This document shows positions 1 to 7,298 of a stretch of 39,496 nucleotides of DNA, one piece after another (the stretch's first letter is position 1; the number at the start of each line of letters is the position of its first letter). This DNA is from a virus. The stretch spans positions 1 to 39,496 of IMG/VR virus record IMGVR_UViG_3300025030_000250; one strand, 5' to 3'. The notes below the pieces were generated by a model. The model was not told the origin of the DNA. It worked only from the letters and a program-made list of their open reading frames with translations, and ran no database searches. Made by a program: the position numbers and the translations under genes.

Positions 1-12
1 GCTCCGAATCGG
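1..12. repeat. 12-nt terminal direct repeat, left copy
   Basis: The first twelve bases (GCTCCGAATCGG) are identical to the last twelve of the window. This is the length of a lambda-type cohesive end, and it lies a few hundred bases upstream of the small terminase, where cos is normally found. It could instead be a short overlap left from a circular assembly. The sequence has an imperfect dyad (CCGA-A-TCGG), as cos nicking sites often do. Confidence 0.5.
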
Positions 13-64
13 CGCGATCTAGCGCTAGGGTGCGGCGTCGCAACATAGGCAATTCGGACTGACC

Positions 65-697
65 ATGCTAGCAATTAAAGTCGATATCCGCGGCCTGGAC
101 GCTGTGCAAAAGAACCTGGCGCGGATCTCGGACGAGCTAAAACGCGGGCAGGCGATTGGCGCGGCGCTCAACAAGACGGCGCAACAGGCGAAGGCCGAGG
201 TCAATCGGGCGATCGTCGAGCGCTACGCAATCAAAGCTAGCGAGGTGCGCAATTCGGTGTACCTGCGCAGCGCCCGAGCGAAGACAAACCAGCTCGAGGC
301 GGTGATCGAGATTTTCGGCAGCCCGACGAAGCGCGGCCGGTCGATGAACGTGGTCCGCTTTCTCGCCGCGGTCCAAGCCGCCGGCCGCGCCGTAAAGACC
401 CGGGGCGCGAGGGTAAACAAAAAGGCGCTCGCTGCCCTAGGTGGGCAACTCGGGTTCCGGTTTTTGCGGTCTGGTGGTATGAAAAAGATCGCAGGCGCGT
501 TCCTGGGCAACAAGGGTCGCACCGTGTTTCAACGCATCGGACCTGGCCGGCTGCCGATCGAGCCGGTGCAGATGATTGGCGTGTCGCAGATGTTCAGTTC
601 GCGCGCGATCCGCAGCCGGGTGATGGCGAAAATTCATGCCGACCTGCCGGTGCAGGTGCGCCGCGCCGTCAACATGGTTCTGGCGAGATCGAGGTGA
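65..697 (+). CDS. prophage minor tail protein Z (GpZ)-like
   Basis: A 210-residue basic protein beginning at an ATG with no strong ribosome binding site. Its opening (VDIRGLDAVQKNLARI) followed by an Ala/Lys-rich helix and an alternating basic C-terminal half resembles the GPZ minor tail family, whose members sit near the head-tail junction of lambdoid and Mu-like phages. The stop overlaps the GTG start of the small terminase (GTGA), so the two are translationally coupled. Finding this gene in front of the terminase rather than after the portal and capsid genes is unusual. Exact role is inferred from family resemblance only. Confidence 0.6.
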   Translation: MLAIKVDIRGLDAVQKNLARISDELKRGQAIGAALNKTAQQAKAEVNRAIVERYAIKASEVRNSVYLRSARAKTNQLEAVIEIFGSPTKRGRSMNVVRFLAAVQAAGRAVKTRGARVNKKALAALGGQLGFRFLRSGGMKKIAGAFLGNKGRTVFQRIGPGRLPIEPVQMIGVSQMFSSRAIRSRVMAKIHADLPVQVRRAVNMVLARSR

Positions 698-1323
698 TCG
701 AGACCCGGACCGCCTTCGCCCGGCGAATTGGCGTACACAAATCGCAGATCACCCGAGCGGCGCAAGCTGGCCGGCTGGTGCTGACCGCGGATGGGCGGGT
801 GAACGTCGAGGCCTCGATCGAGCGCTGGCATGCTACGAAGGGCGGCAGGGACGACGTAGCGGCCCGCCACGCCGCGAACCGGGGCGGGGCGGTACTCGGG
901 CAGGTGTTGGTTGGAAACGCGCCCAGCGGCCCGGATATCGCAACGTCGCAACCGCTGCAACCGGGGGCGCAACCGGACGACGGCGAATCTGGCGGGCGCA
1001 TCCGCTTAAAAGCGATGGCGATCCACTTCGCGAACCAGTCGATCAAACTGGAAATGGCGCTCCAGCGCGGCCTGCGCTACCCGCTGGCCGCGGTCGGGCG
1101 CGAGGCGCAGGCTCTCGGTTCGACATTCCGCGCAGCCATGGAGCGGATCATCGACCAGACTGCGCCGCGGCTGGCCATCATGGCGACTGATCTGGAGCGC
1201 CGGCGCCTGCTCGATGCCGAACTTGCCCGCCTGCGCTGGATGCTGAAATCCGAACTGCCGCTGGCGCTGCGCCGCATGCGCGCCGCCGGCGCAGCCAAAC
1301 CCAAGGAACAGCATGAAAATTGA
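694..1323 (+). CDS. terminase small subunit (Nu1-like)
   Basis: A 209-residue protein with a GTG start overlapping the preceding stop. Residues 5-45 form a winged helix-turn-helix (AFARRIGVHKSQITRAAQAG, then a wing and GRVNVEASIERW) typical of Nu1-type small terminases that recognise the packaging site. A proline/glycine-rich linker (about 75-105) leads to a helical C-terminal region (about 105-195) expected to mediate oligomerisation and contact with the large subunit. Its position just before the large terminase supports the call. The next gene remnant starts inside its last codons (ATG at 1313). Confidence 0.8.
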   Translation: MIETRTAFARRIGVHKSQITRAAQAGRLVLTADGRVNVEASIERWHATKGGRDDVAARHAANRGGAVLGQVLVGNAPSGPDIATSQPLQPGAQPDDGESGGRIRLKAMAIHFANQSIKLEMALQRGLRYPLAAVGREAQALGSTFRAAMERIIDQTAPRLAIMATDLERRRLLDAELARLRWMLKSELPLALRRMRAAGAAKPKEQHEN

Positions 1324-1438
1324 AACCCTCGCCATCGAGCGCCTGATTCCCTACGCGCGCAACAGCCGGTTTCAATCCGCGCCCGACGAATTCGTCGGGC
1401 GATACCGGATGGTGCGTATATATGCGCACAGCCTTTGA
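1313..1438 (+). pseudogene. ParB-like domain gene, truncated at the CRISPR-like repeat
   Basis: An ATG overlapping the end of the small terminase opens a 41-codon frame. Its first 18 residues (MKIETLAIERLIPYARNS) match the characteristic start of phage ParB/Spo0J-nuclease domain proteins, often N-terminal to DNA methyltransferases. After the next codon the frame runs into the first CRISPR-like repeat and the spacer and ends at TGA inside the spacer. Everything that should follow (the rest of the ParB domain) is missing. I read this as a gene stub left by a deletion or insertion, not a functional protein. Confidence 0.6.
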
Positions 1439-1478
1439 TGGTTTCAATCCGCGCCCGACGAATTCGTCGGGCGATACC
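1368..1478 (-). CRISPR. repeat-spacer-repeat mini-CRISPR unit
   Basis: Two identical 39-bp copies (1368-1406 and 1440-1478; period 72) flank a 33-bp unique segment. The natural core is 37 bp (1369-1405, 1441-1477), giving a 35-bp spacer. Read on the minus strand the core ends in GCGGATTGAAAC, the classic 3' end of many type I and III CRISPR repeats, and contains a perfect 22-bp palindrome (1380-1401) able to form the repeat hairpin. Repeat and spacer lengths are in the normal CRISPR range. No cas genes occur anywhere in the window. The spacer itself has a near-palindrome (about 1413-1430). On the minus strand a TTGAAA in the second repeat and TATATA in the spacer lie 19 bp apart and could be a weak promoter. 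Alternatives are a duplicated dyad used in packaging, or a chimeric assembly. Confidence 0.75.
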
Positions 1479-3623
1479 ATGCCAACCCTCGCCGACCTCC
1501 AGACCGAACGCGAGACGCTGCGTGCCGCCCAGGCAAAGCAGGATTTCGAGGCGGCGCACGCGGCCACGTGTAGACAGACCGACCTGGTAGCGGCGGGAGC
1601 GGCAGTGCGCGCGGTGCTGCTCGATGCGATCGACGGCGCGGCGCAGCGCCTGCTCGATGCGATCGCGGGCGAACACGACGAGACGCGCGTGCACTACCTG
1701 ATGAGCGAGACAGTGCATGAGATGCTCGCCAGCGTGGGCGAGGCGGCGGTGGCGGCGGCGGGCGCGCTGCCGCTGGTGGGGGAGCGCGTCAAGCGCGGGG
1801 TAAAACCGCGCGATCTGTTGACCGTATCGCAGTGGGCTGACCGGCACCGCGAGCTAAAAAGCGGCACCAACGCGCCCGGGCGCTGGCATACCACGCTCAC
1901 GCCATACCTCGCGGAGATCATGGATGCACTGAGCGAGCATTCGCCGGTGCGCCAGGTGACTTTTATGAAATCCTCCGGCGTGGGCGGCACCGAGGCGGGC
2001 TACAACTGGATCGGCTACGTTATGTACCACCTGCAGAAGGACCTCCTGGTGGTGGTGCCGACGCTCGAATTGCGCGACCGGTCATTCAATCCGCGCCTGA
2101 ACAAGATGATCGATGAATCCGCGGACCTCGCCGGGCTGGTCACGACATCGATGCGCAATCGATCCAACCGCGGCGACCTACTCGAATACGGCGCACGGGC
2201 TCGAATCATCAAGGCAGGCGCGAATTCGCCCGACAGTTTGCGCTCAGACCACCTGCCGTATGTAATGTGTGACGAGGTCGACGCCTTTCCTTGGGATGTG
2301 GGCGGCGAAGGCGACCCGATGACGCTGATCGAAAACCGCCAGCGCACCTACTCGCGCGCGAAAACCTACCTCGTCTCGACGCCCACCATCGCGGGCCTGT
2401 CGCGCATCGACATGCAATACAACCGCTCCGACCGGCGCCGCTACCATGTGCCCTGCCCGCACTGCGGCGAGTTCCAGCCGCTCGAATTCGGCGGGCGCGA
2501 CAAGTCCTACGGCCTGAAATTCCGCACCGCGCCGAAAACCGACGTCGACACCGGCGACGGCGCGATCGACCAGGTCACCGCCGCCTGGTATCTGTGCCGC
2601 GCGTGCGCCGCCGAGATCGACGAGGGCAACAAGACCGATATGCTTGCGCGCGGGCGCTGGCTCGCCGAACGCCCGCACATCCGCCACCACCGCGGGTACC
2701 ATTTGAATGCATTGTATGCGCCCGTCGGCCTGGGTCTGAATTGGCGCGCGGTGGCGCAGAAGTGGTTGAACAGCCAGGGCGACACCGCCGAGCTCAAGGG
2801 CTTCATCAACACTTACCTCGGCCAGGTGTGGAAAGAGCAGGGCGAGTCGATCGAGGGCCTGTCGCTGATCTCGCGCCTGGAGGACTACGCGGCGGACCTC
2901 GCCGGCCTCGCGGTGCTCCTGGTCACCGCCGGCGCCGACGTGCAGAAAGACCGCATTGAGGTGTCCATCGTCGGCTGGGGCGTGGGCGAGGAGGCCTGGC
3001 TCGCCGACCACATCATCCTCGATGGGGATACCGCGCAGCCCGATGTGTGGGACGACCTGCACGATGCCCTCACGGCCGCGGCTGTGCACATCGCCGCGAT
3101 CGATGCCGGATTTAACACGAGCATGGTCTATGCGTTTTGCGAATCACGCCGCTGGGCCATCGCTGTCAAGGGCGTCGAAGGCCTGCACCGACCACTGATC
3201 GAGGACGACCGCAAGCGCAAGCAGCGCCTGCGCACGCGGCGCAAAAAAGGCCAGCCGATCGAGCCGCTCGGCGTCGACCAGGGCAAGGCGCTCATTTACT
3301 CGCGCGCCAAGCTCACTACGCCGGGGCCGGGCTATATCCATTTCCGCCGCGACCCGGCATTCGACGACGAGTATTTCGCTCAGCTCGCCGCCGAAAAGCT
3401 GGTGACCAAGTTTCGCGGGACGCGCCCATTCCAACAATGGGTACAGACGCGTGCGCGCAACGAGGCCCTGGATTGTCTGGTGTACGCGCTCGCCGCGCGG
3501 CGGCTCATCAAGCCCGGCGGGGGCGGCATTTCGCTCGCCGCGCGCACCATAACGCAGTCGAGCAAAAACGCGGGCATATCGCTCGCGGGATGGAAACGCG
3601 GTCCCACGATAGGGCCAGGATGA
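1479..3623 (+). CDS. terminase large subunit with extra small-terminase-like N-terminus
   Basis: A 714-residue gpA-family large terminase: ATPase that drives DNA into the head plus the nuclease that cuts it. Walker A-like loop at 163-171 (MKSSGVGGTE), Walker B around 261-270 (YVMCDEVDAFP), coupling segment VSTPTIAG, a CPHC...CRAC zinc pair, then the nuclease region (GADVQKDRIEV, IDAGFNTS, DCLVYALA). The usual gpA start corresponds to residue 112 (LLTVSQWADRHRELK). Residues 1-95 are extra and resemble the C-terminal half of a small terminase (coiled ERETLRAAQAK, then TDLVAAGAAVRAVLLDAI and a helical tail). ATG 1479 directly abuts the second CRISPR-like repeat and has no evident Shine-Dalgarno; an in-frame ATG at 1422, inside the spacer, is the alternative start. 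Confidence 0.9.
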   Translation: MPTLADLQTERETLRAAQAKQDFEAAHAATCRQTDLVAAGAAVRAVLLDAIDGAAQRLLDAIAGEHDETRVHYLMSETVHEMLASVGEAAVAAAGALPLVGERVKRGVKPRDLLTVSQWADRHRELKSGTNAPGRWHTTLTPYLAEIMDALSEHSPVRQVTFMKSSGVGGTEAGYNWIGYVMYHLQKDLLVVVPTLELRDRSFNPRLNKMIDESADLAGLVTTSMRNRSNRGDLLEYGARARIIKAGANSPDSLRSDHLPYVMCDEVDAFPWDVGGEGDPMTLIENRQRTYSRAKTYLVSTPTIAGLSRIDMQYNRSDRRRYHVPCPHCGEFQPLEFGGRDKSYGLKFRTAPKTDVDTGDGAIDQVTAAWYLCRACAAEIDEGNKTDMLARGRWLAERPHIRHHRGYHLNALYAPVGLGLNWRAVAQKWLNSQGDTAELKGFINTYLGQVWKEQGESIEGLSLISRLEDYAADLAGLAVLLVTAGADVQKDRIEVSIVGWGVGEEAWLADHIILDGDTAQPDVWDDLHDALTAAAVHIAAIDAGFNTSMVYAFCESRRWAIAVKGVEGLHRPLIEDDRKRKQRLRTRRKKGQPIEPLGVDQGKALIYSRAKLTTPGPGYIHFRRDPAFDDEYFAQLAAEKLVTKFRGTRPFQQWVQTRARNEALDCLVYALAARRLIKPGGGGISLAARTITQSSKNAGISLAGWKRGPTIGPG

Positions 3624-3904
3624 GAGACGATTTAATCCGCGATATTCTTGCGCGGGTGATGGCGCTCGACGAACGTTTCACGCAGGCGCAGGCGCTGCAG
3701 ATAGAACAGCAAATCCGCCACGACTGGGGTGGAGAGCGCGTGTTCATCGCTAAACGAAAGCCCGACCCGAAAAAAGGCGCGCGCCACGACGACGAGGTCA
3801 AGCACGCCGCGATCGAGGCGGTGGAAAACGGCGTCTCAGTACACGACGCGGCGCGTGAGCACGGGATTTCGCGTCGTCGAATATATCAGTTGCTTAAGCA
3901 TTAG
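3620..3904 (+). CDS. Mor/C-family transcription activator-like HTH protein
   Basis: A 94-residue protein starting at an ATG that overlaps the terminase stop (ATGA). The segment QQIRHDWGGERVFIAKR matches the signature of the Mu Mor/C activator family, and the C-terminus holds a helix-turn-helix (VSVHDAAREHGISRRRIYQL). Mor-type proteins bind promoter DNA as dimers and activate middle or late transcription. Its place between terminase and gpW, inside the late operon, suggests it could reinforce late transcription; that role is inference. Confidence 0.75.
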   Translation: MRDDLIRDILARVMALDERFTQAQALQIEQQIRHDWGGERVFIAKRKPDPKKGARHDDEVKHAAIEAVENGVSVHDAAREHGISRRRIYQLLKH

Positions 3905-3920
3905 CGAGGAAAATCGCGCT

Positions 3921-3935
3921 GTGCAACTGCCTTAA
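3921..3935. repeat. 15-bp direct repeat, copy 1
   Basis: The sequence GTGCAACTGCCTTAA here is repeated exactly at 5799-5813, where it forms the last codons (VQLP-stop) of the portal gene. Here it lies in the 88-bp gap between the Mor-like gene and gpW. It may be a scar of recombination that once placed a portal-gene end here. Confidence 0.6.
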
Positions 3936-3992
3936 TTTGGTGCGGCGAACGCGTTAACGTGTCGGCGCATCGCTACCACAGGAGTCCAGCAG

Positions 3993-4220
3993 ATGGCCGG
4001 CATTACCCTCGCGCAAGCCGAAACCCAGCTTGCTGCATACCTCGCCGCCGAAACCGCCGTTCTATCAGGGCAGTCATACGAAATCGCAGGGCGCAGCCTG
4101 CGCCGCGCAGACCTGGACGCGATCCGCCTCGGTATCGCGATCTGGGACGCGCGCGTGAAAACGCTCACGCGCGCCGCCGAAGGCCGCACCCGTGCCCGCA
4201 TCATGGTCCCGGGCGGCTAG
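3993..4220 (+). CDS. gpW-like head-tail joining protein
   Basis: A 75-residue protein preceded by an AGGAG-like site (acaggagtccagcag). The core (SYEIAGRSLRRADLDAIRLGIAIWDARVKTL) matches the gpW / DUF6148 head-completion family, short helical proteins that plug the portal after packaging and provide the tail docking surface. It sits directly in front of the portal gene, as is normal in lambdoid phages. Length fits the family. Confidence 0.8.
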   Translation: MAGITLAQAETQLAAYLAAETAVLSGQSYEIAGRSLRRADLDAIRLGIAIWDARVKTLTRAAEGRTRARIMVPGG

Positions 4221-4223
4221 ACC

Positions 4224-5813
4224 GTGAAGCGCCTGCCCGTCATCACCCCGACCCTGCTCGACCGTGCAATCGCCGCGGTGGCGCCGCGCATGGCCGTCAA
4301 GCGCCTGCAGGCGCGCACCATGCTCGCGCTCGCCGGAGGTTACACCGGCGCGCGCATGGACCGGGCGAGCCTGTCTGGTTTCCGTCCGTGGGCGGGTGGC
4401 CCAGAATCGGATATTATCGGCGACCTGCCAGCGCTGCGCGCGCGCTCGCGCGATTTGGTGCGCAACGTGGCCATCGCCGCGGGGGCGATCGGCACGCAGG
4501 TGTCACACGTGGTCGGCACAGGCCTATCAGCCTCGCCTTGCCCGGATGCTGCGTTCCTTGGTATGGACGAAACTGCCTCGGAGGCTTGGCGGATTGCCAC
4601 GCAGCGCGAGTGGAAATTGTGGGCGGAGTCGCCCGATTGCGACGCGGCGCGGCAGGTAAATTTCTACGGGCTGCAGCGGCTTGCATTTCGCAGCGCGCTC
4701 GAATCGGGCGACGTGTTTGTGCTCACGCCGAATCTGCGCAGACCGAACCGCCCCTATCAGCTCACGCTGCAGGTGATCGAGGCAGATCGCGTGTGCAATC
4801 CGAATAACAAATCAGATTCCGATACGATCGTCGCTGGAGTCGAACGCGCCAGTGTGGGCGGCGAGGCGATAGCGTGTCATATCGTCGATCGGCATCCGGG
4901 CGAGTTACGGAAACGCGGATTGATCTGGACGCGCTACGCCTATACCGGCAACGCGAGTGGGCGGCGCAACGTGTTGCATCTATTCGAGCCGACACGGCCC
5001 GGCCAGGTGCGCGGCGTGCCATCGCTCGCACCAATCATCGAACCGCTGAAACAACTCGGGCGCTACACCGACGCCGAGTTGCAGGCAGCGGTAACCTCGG
5101 GGTTGTTTTCCGTGTTCATAAAAATGGACCCCGAAGCGTTCACCGAGCTGTTCAGCGCCGATGCGCAAGAAACGATCGTCAATCAGGCCAAGGATTGGAC
5201 CAAAATTATGGAATCAGGCAAGGCGATCAACTTGCTGCCGGGCGAATCGATCGAATCGGCCAACCCCGGACGACCCAACGCCGCGTTCGACCCGTTCATG
5301 CAATCGATCCTGCAGCAGATCGGCATGGCGCTCGAAATCCCATATGAAGTGCTAACCATGCACTTTTCATCCAGCTACAGCGCCGCGCGCGCGGCGCTCT
5401 TGTCGGCGTGGCGGTTCTTCCGATCGCGACGCGATTGGCTAGCGACCTACCTGTGCCAGCCGGTATATGAGCTGTGGCTGGAAGAGGCGGTATCGATCGG
5501 CCGCATCGCGGCGCCCGGCTTTTTCGCAGACCCCGCGGTGCGCGCCGCCTGGTGCGCGGTACAGTGGACTGGCGACGGCCCGGGCTCGATCGATCCGGTG
5601 AAAGAAATCGCCGCGGCAAAGCAGCGCATCGACGAAGGAATTTCAACACGCGAGGTCGAGTCCATCCTCTACGACGGCGTGGACTGGGCGACTAAACACC
5701 GTCAGCGCGTAAAGGAAGAAGCCGCCCGCAAGGCGGGCGGGCTCGATGTGGCGGTATCTGGTCCTGCGTCCGCCGACAGCGCGAATCCGGATGCAGGGGT
5801 GCAACTGCCTTAA
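4224..5813 (+). CDS. portal protein (lambda gpB family)
   Basis: A 529-residue portal protein with a GTG start 3 bp after the gpW stop. Diagnostic stretches are the N-terminal NVAIAAGAIGTQVSHVVGTG, the central AELQAAVTSGLFSVFIK, and FDPFMQSILQQIGMALEIPY followed by SSSYSAARAALLSAWRFF, all typical of lambda-type portals. Twelve copies are expected at one capsid vertex, forming the DNA channel and the terminase and tail docking point. The C-terminal tail (about 495-529) is low complexity. The last 15 bp are repeated at 3921-3935. Confidence 0.92.
   Translation: MKRLPVITPTLLDRAIAAVAPRMAVKRLQARTMLALAGGYTGARMDRASLSGFRPWAGGPESDIIGDLPALRARSRDLVRNVAIAAGAIGTQVSHVVGTGLSASPCPDAAFLGMDETASEAWRIATQREWKLWAESPDCDAARQVNFYGLQRLAFRSALESGDVFVLTPNLRRPNRPYQLTLQVIEADRVCNPNNKSDSDTIVAGVERASVGGEAIACHIVDRHPGELRKRGLIWTRYAYTGNASGRRNVLHLFEPTRPGQVRGVPSLAPIIEPLKQLGRYTDAELQAAVTSGLFSVFIKMDPEAFTELFSADAQETIVNQAKDWTKIMESGKAINLLPGESIESANPGRPNAAFDPFMQSILQQIGMALEIPYEVLTMHFSSSYSAARAALLSAWRFFRSRRDWLATYLCQPVYELWLEEAVSIGRIAAPGFFADPAVRAAWCAVQWTGDGPGSIDPVKEIAAAKQRIDEGISTREVESILYDGVDWATKHRQRVKEEAARKAGGLDVAVSGPASADSANPDAGVQLP
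5799..5813. repeat. 15-bp direct repeat, copy 2
   Basis: Exact copy of 3921-3935, here encoding the end of the portal protein including its stop codon. Confidence 0.6.
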
Positions 5814-5846
5814 CTTCGCCGAAACATCCCGTTACTCTACCCCCCC

Positions 5847-7250
5847 ATGAAAATTCTCGACATTCTCAACTCACCCTGGGCGATCCAGCCCGAAAAGTTG
5901 CTGGAGATCCAGGCGCTCTACGCGACGCATCTGCGCGGCGAGAAAATCGATATCAAGGCGATCGAGGCCCAGCTCGGCCAGCCGCTCGCGAACGAACGCA
6001 ACAGTTACACGGTGATAGACGGTGTGGCCGTGCTGCCTATTTTAGGCGTGATTGCACGGCGCATGAATATATTCATGCAGATCTCTGGTGGGACATCGAT
6101 CGAGCTGATGAAGCGCGACTTCAATGCGGCATTGAACGATCCATCCGCGCACGCGATCGTGCAACACATCAGTTCGCCCGGTGGATCGATCGAGGGCATC
6201 CAGCAATACGCCGCAATGGTGTACGCGGCACGCGGGAAGAAACGCATCGTCACGCTCGGTGACGATAACATGGGCAGCGCCGCGATGTGGATCGGCGCCG
6301 CGGCGCAGGAGCGTTATGTCGCGGACGAAACCACTATTATCGGCTCGCTCGGCATCATCATGAATCATACGGATGTGAGCAAGCAGGAGGAAAAACTCGG
6401 CATCAAAACGACGCCGATCTACTCGGGAAAATACAAAGGCGTCGCCTCCGAATACGGCCCGCTGACTGCGGAAGGGGAAGCGCACATGAAAGCGCTGACC
6501 GATCATGTCTATTCGGTTATGATCAATGATCTCGCCATGTTTTACGGGATCAAACCCGAGACCGTTTTGAAGAACATGGCGGAGGCGCAATTATTCCTCG
6601 GCCAGAATGCAGTCGATTCCGGGCTGGTGAGCGGTGTTTTCACACTCGATGAACTGATTGCAAAACTCAATGCGGGCACCAAGCCCGCGCAACGCTTCAG
6701 TCTCGCGGCCGGTGTCGCCGCGCAGGCGGATGCTCTTGTTCAATCCGATTCTAAAGGAACCCAAAAAATGATCACTCGAGAATTTCTGAACGCCAACCAT
6801 GCGGACCTGGTCGAAGCGATTCGTCTTGAAGGCTATCAGCGCGGCAACGCGGAGGGCCGGCTCGCCGGCGCCGACGCCGAACGCGCGCGAATCCTGGCGG
6901 TCGAAGGCCAGCTCATCACCGGCCACGAAGCGCTGATCGCAGGACTCAAGTTCGACGGCAAGACCACCGGCCCGGAGGCCGCGGTCGCAGTGCTCGCCGC
7001 CGAGAAAACCCTGCGCGGCACCGCGCTCGCGAAGCTGCGCGCCGATGCGCCAGACCCGGCCACCGCGCCGGCGGCGCCTGCCGGCGCACAGGTGAAAAAA
7101 GAACCGAAAGCTGATTCGGCCGAGGCGTTCGATGCCGCGATCGAGAAAAGTGTTTCAGTCGGCCTGTCGCGCGGCAAGGCGATTGTCAAGGCGGCACGGG
7201 ATTTTCCTGCCGCGCATGCGGCCTGGATCGACCTGCGCAACGCGGCCTAA
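5847..7250 (+). CDS. S49-family head maturation protease with C-terminal scaffold
   Basis: A 467-residue protein. Residues 1-270 form a SppA/S49 serine protease (lambda gpC type): substrate-binding SSPGGSIEG (109-117), nucleophile Ser144 in DNMGSAAMWIGAAA, and general-base Lys195 in YSGKYKG. From about residue 300 it turns into an Ala/Glu-rich scaffold part, with a flexible Pro/Ala linker (about 390-415) and a helical end. It processes the prohead, including its own scaffold. It lies between portal and decoration genes, the normal location. Start ATG 5847 lacks a clear Shine-Dalgarno. Confidence 0.9.
   Translation: MKILDILNSPWAIQPEKLLEIQALYATHLRGEKIDIKAIEAQLGQPLANERNSYTVIDGVAVLPILGVIARRMNIFMQISGGTSIELMKRDFNAALNDPSAHAIVQHISSPGGSIEGIQQYAAMVYAARGKKRIVTLGDDNMGSAAMWIGAAAQERYVADETTIIGSLGIIMNHTDVSKQEEKLGIKTTPIYSGKYKGVASEYGPLTAEGEAHMKALTDHVYSVMINDLAMFYGIKPETVLKNMAEAQLFLGQNAVDSGLVSGVFTLDELIAKLNAGTKPAQRFSLAAGVAAQADALVQSDSKGTQKMITREFLNANHADLVEAIRLEGYQRGNAEGRLAGADAERARILAVEGQLITGHEALIAGLKFDGKTTGPEAAVAVLAAEKTLRGTALAKLRADAPDPATAPAAPAGAQVKKEPKADSAEAFDAAIEKSVSVGLSRGKAIVKAARDFPAAHAAWIDLRNAA
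6768..7250 (+). CDS. internal in-frame scaffold protein (Nu3-like)
   Basis: Within the protease gene an in-frame ATG at 6768 follows a good ribosome site (CTAAAGGAACCC, spacing about 8). The product would be the last 160 residues (MITREFLNANHADLV onward), the scaffold domain alone. This is the same nested arrangement as lambda C/Nu3, in which the scaffold is made in excess from an internal start. Inferred from the ribosome site and the precedent. Confidence 0.65.
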   Translation: MITREFLNANHADLVEAIRLEGYQRGNAEGRLAGADAERARILAVEGQLITGHEALIAGLKFDGKTTGPEAAVAVLAAEKTLRGTALAKLRADAPDPATAPAAPAGAQVKKEPKADSAEAFDAAIEKSVSVGLSRGKAIVKAARDFPAAHAAWIDLRNAA

Positions 7251-7298
7251 CGTAGCGCGATCACCCCTCAACCATATCGACGATAAAGGAATCCTACC

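Noticed and set aside
1407-1441. Self-targeting protospacer elsewhere in the window
   Set aside because: By eye only short words (ATGCGCAC near 39375) recur, which is expected by chance at this length; no extended match was found.
1178-1567. Minus-strand frames reading through the repeats (with a repeated SPDEFVGRGLKP)
   Set aside because: They translate the CRISPR-like repeat twice; such repeated peptides are a common artefact of translating CRISPR arrays.
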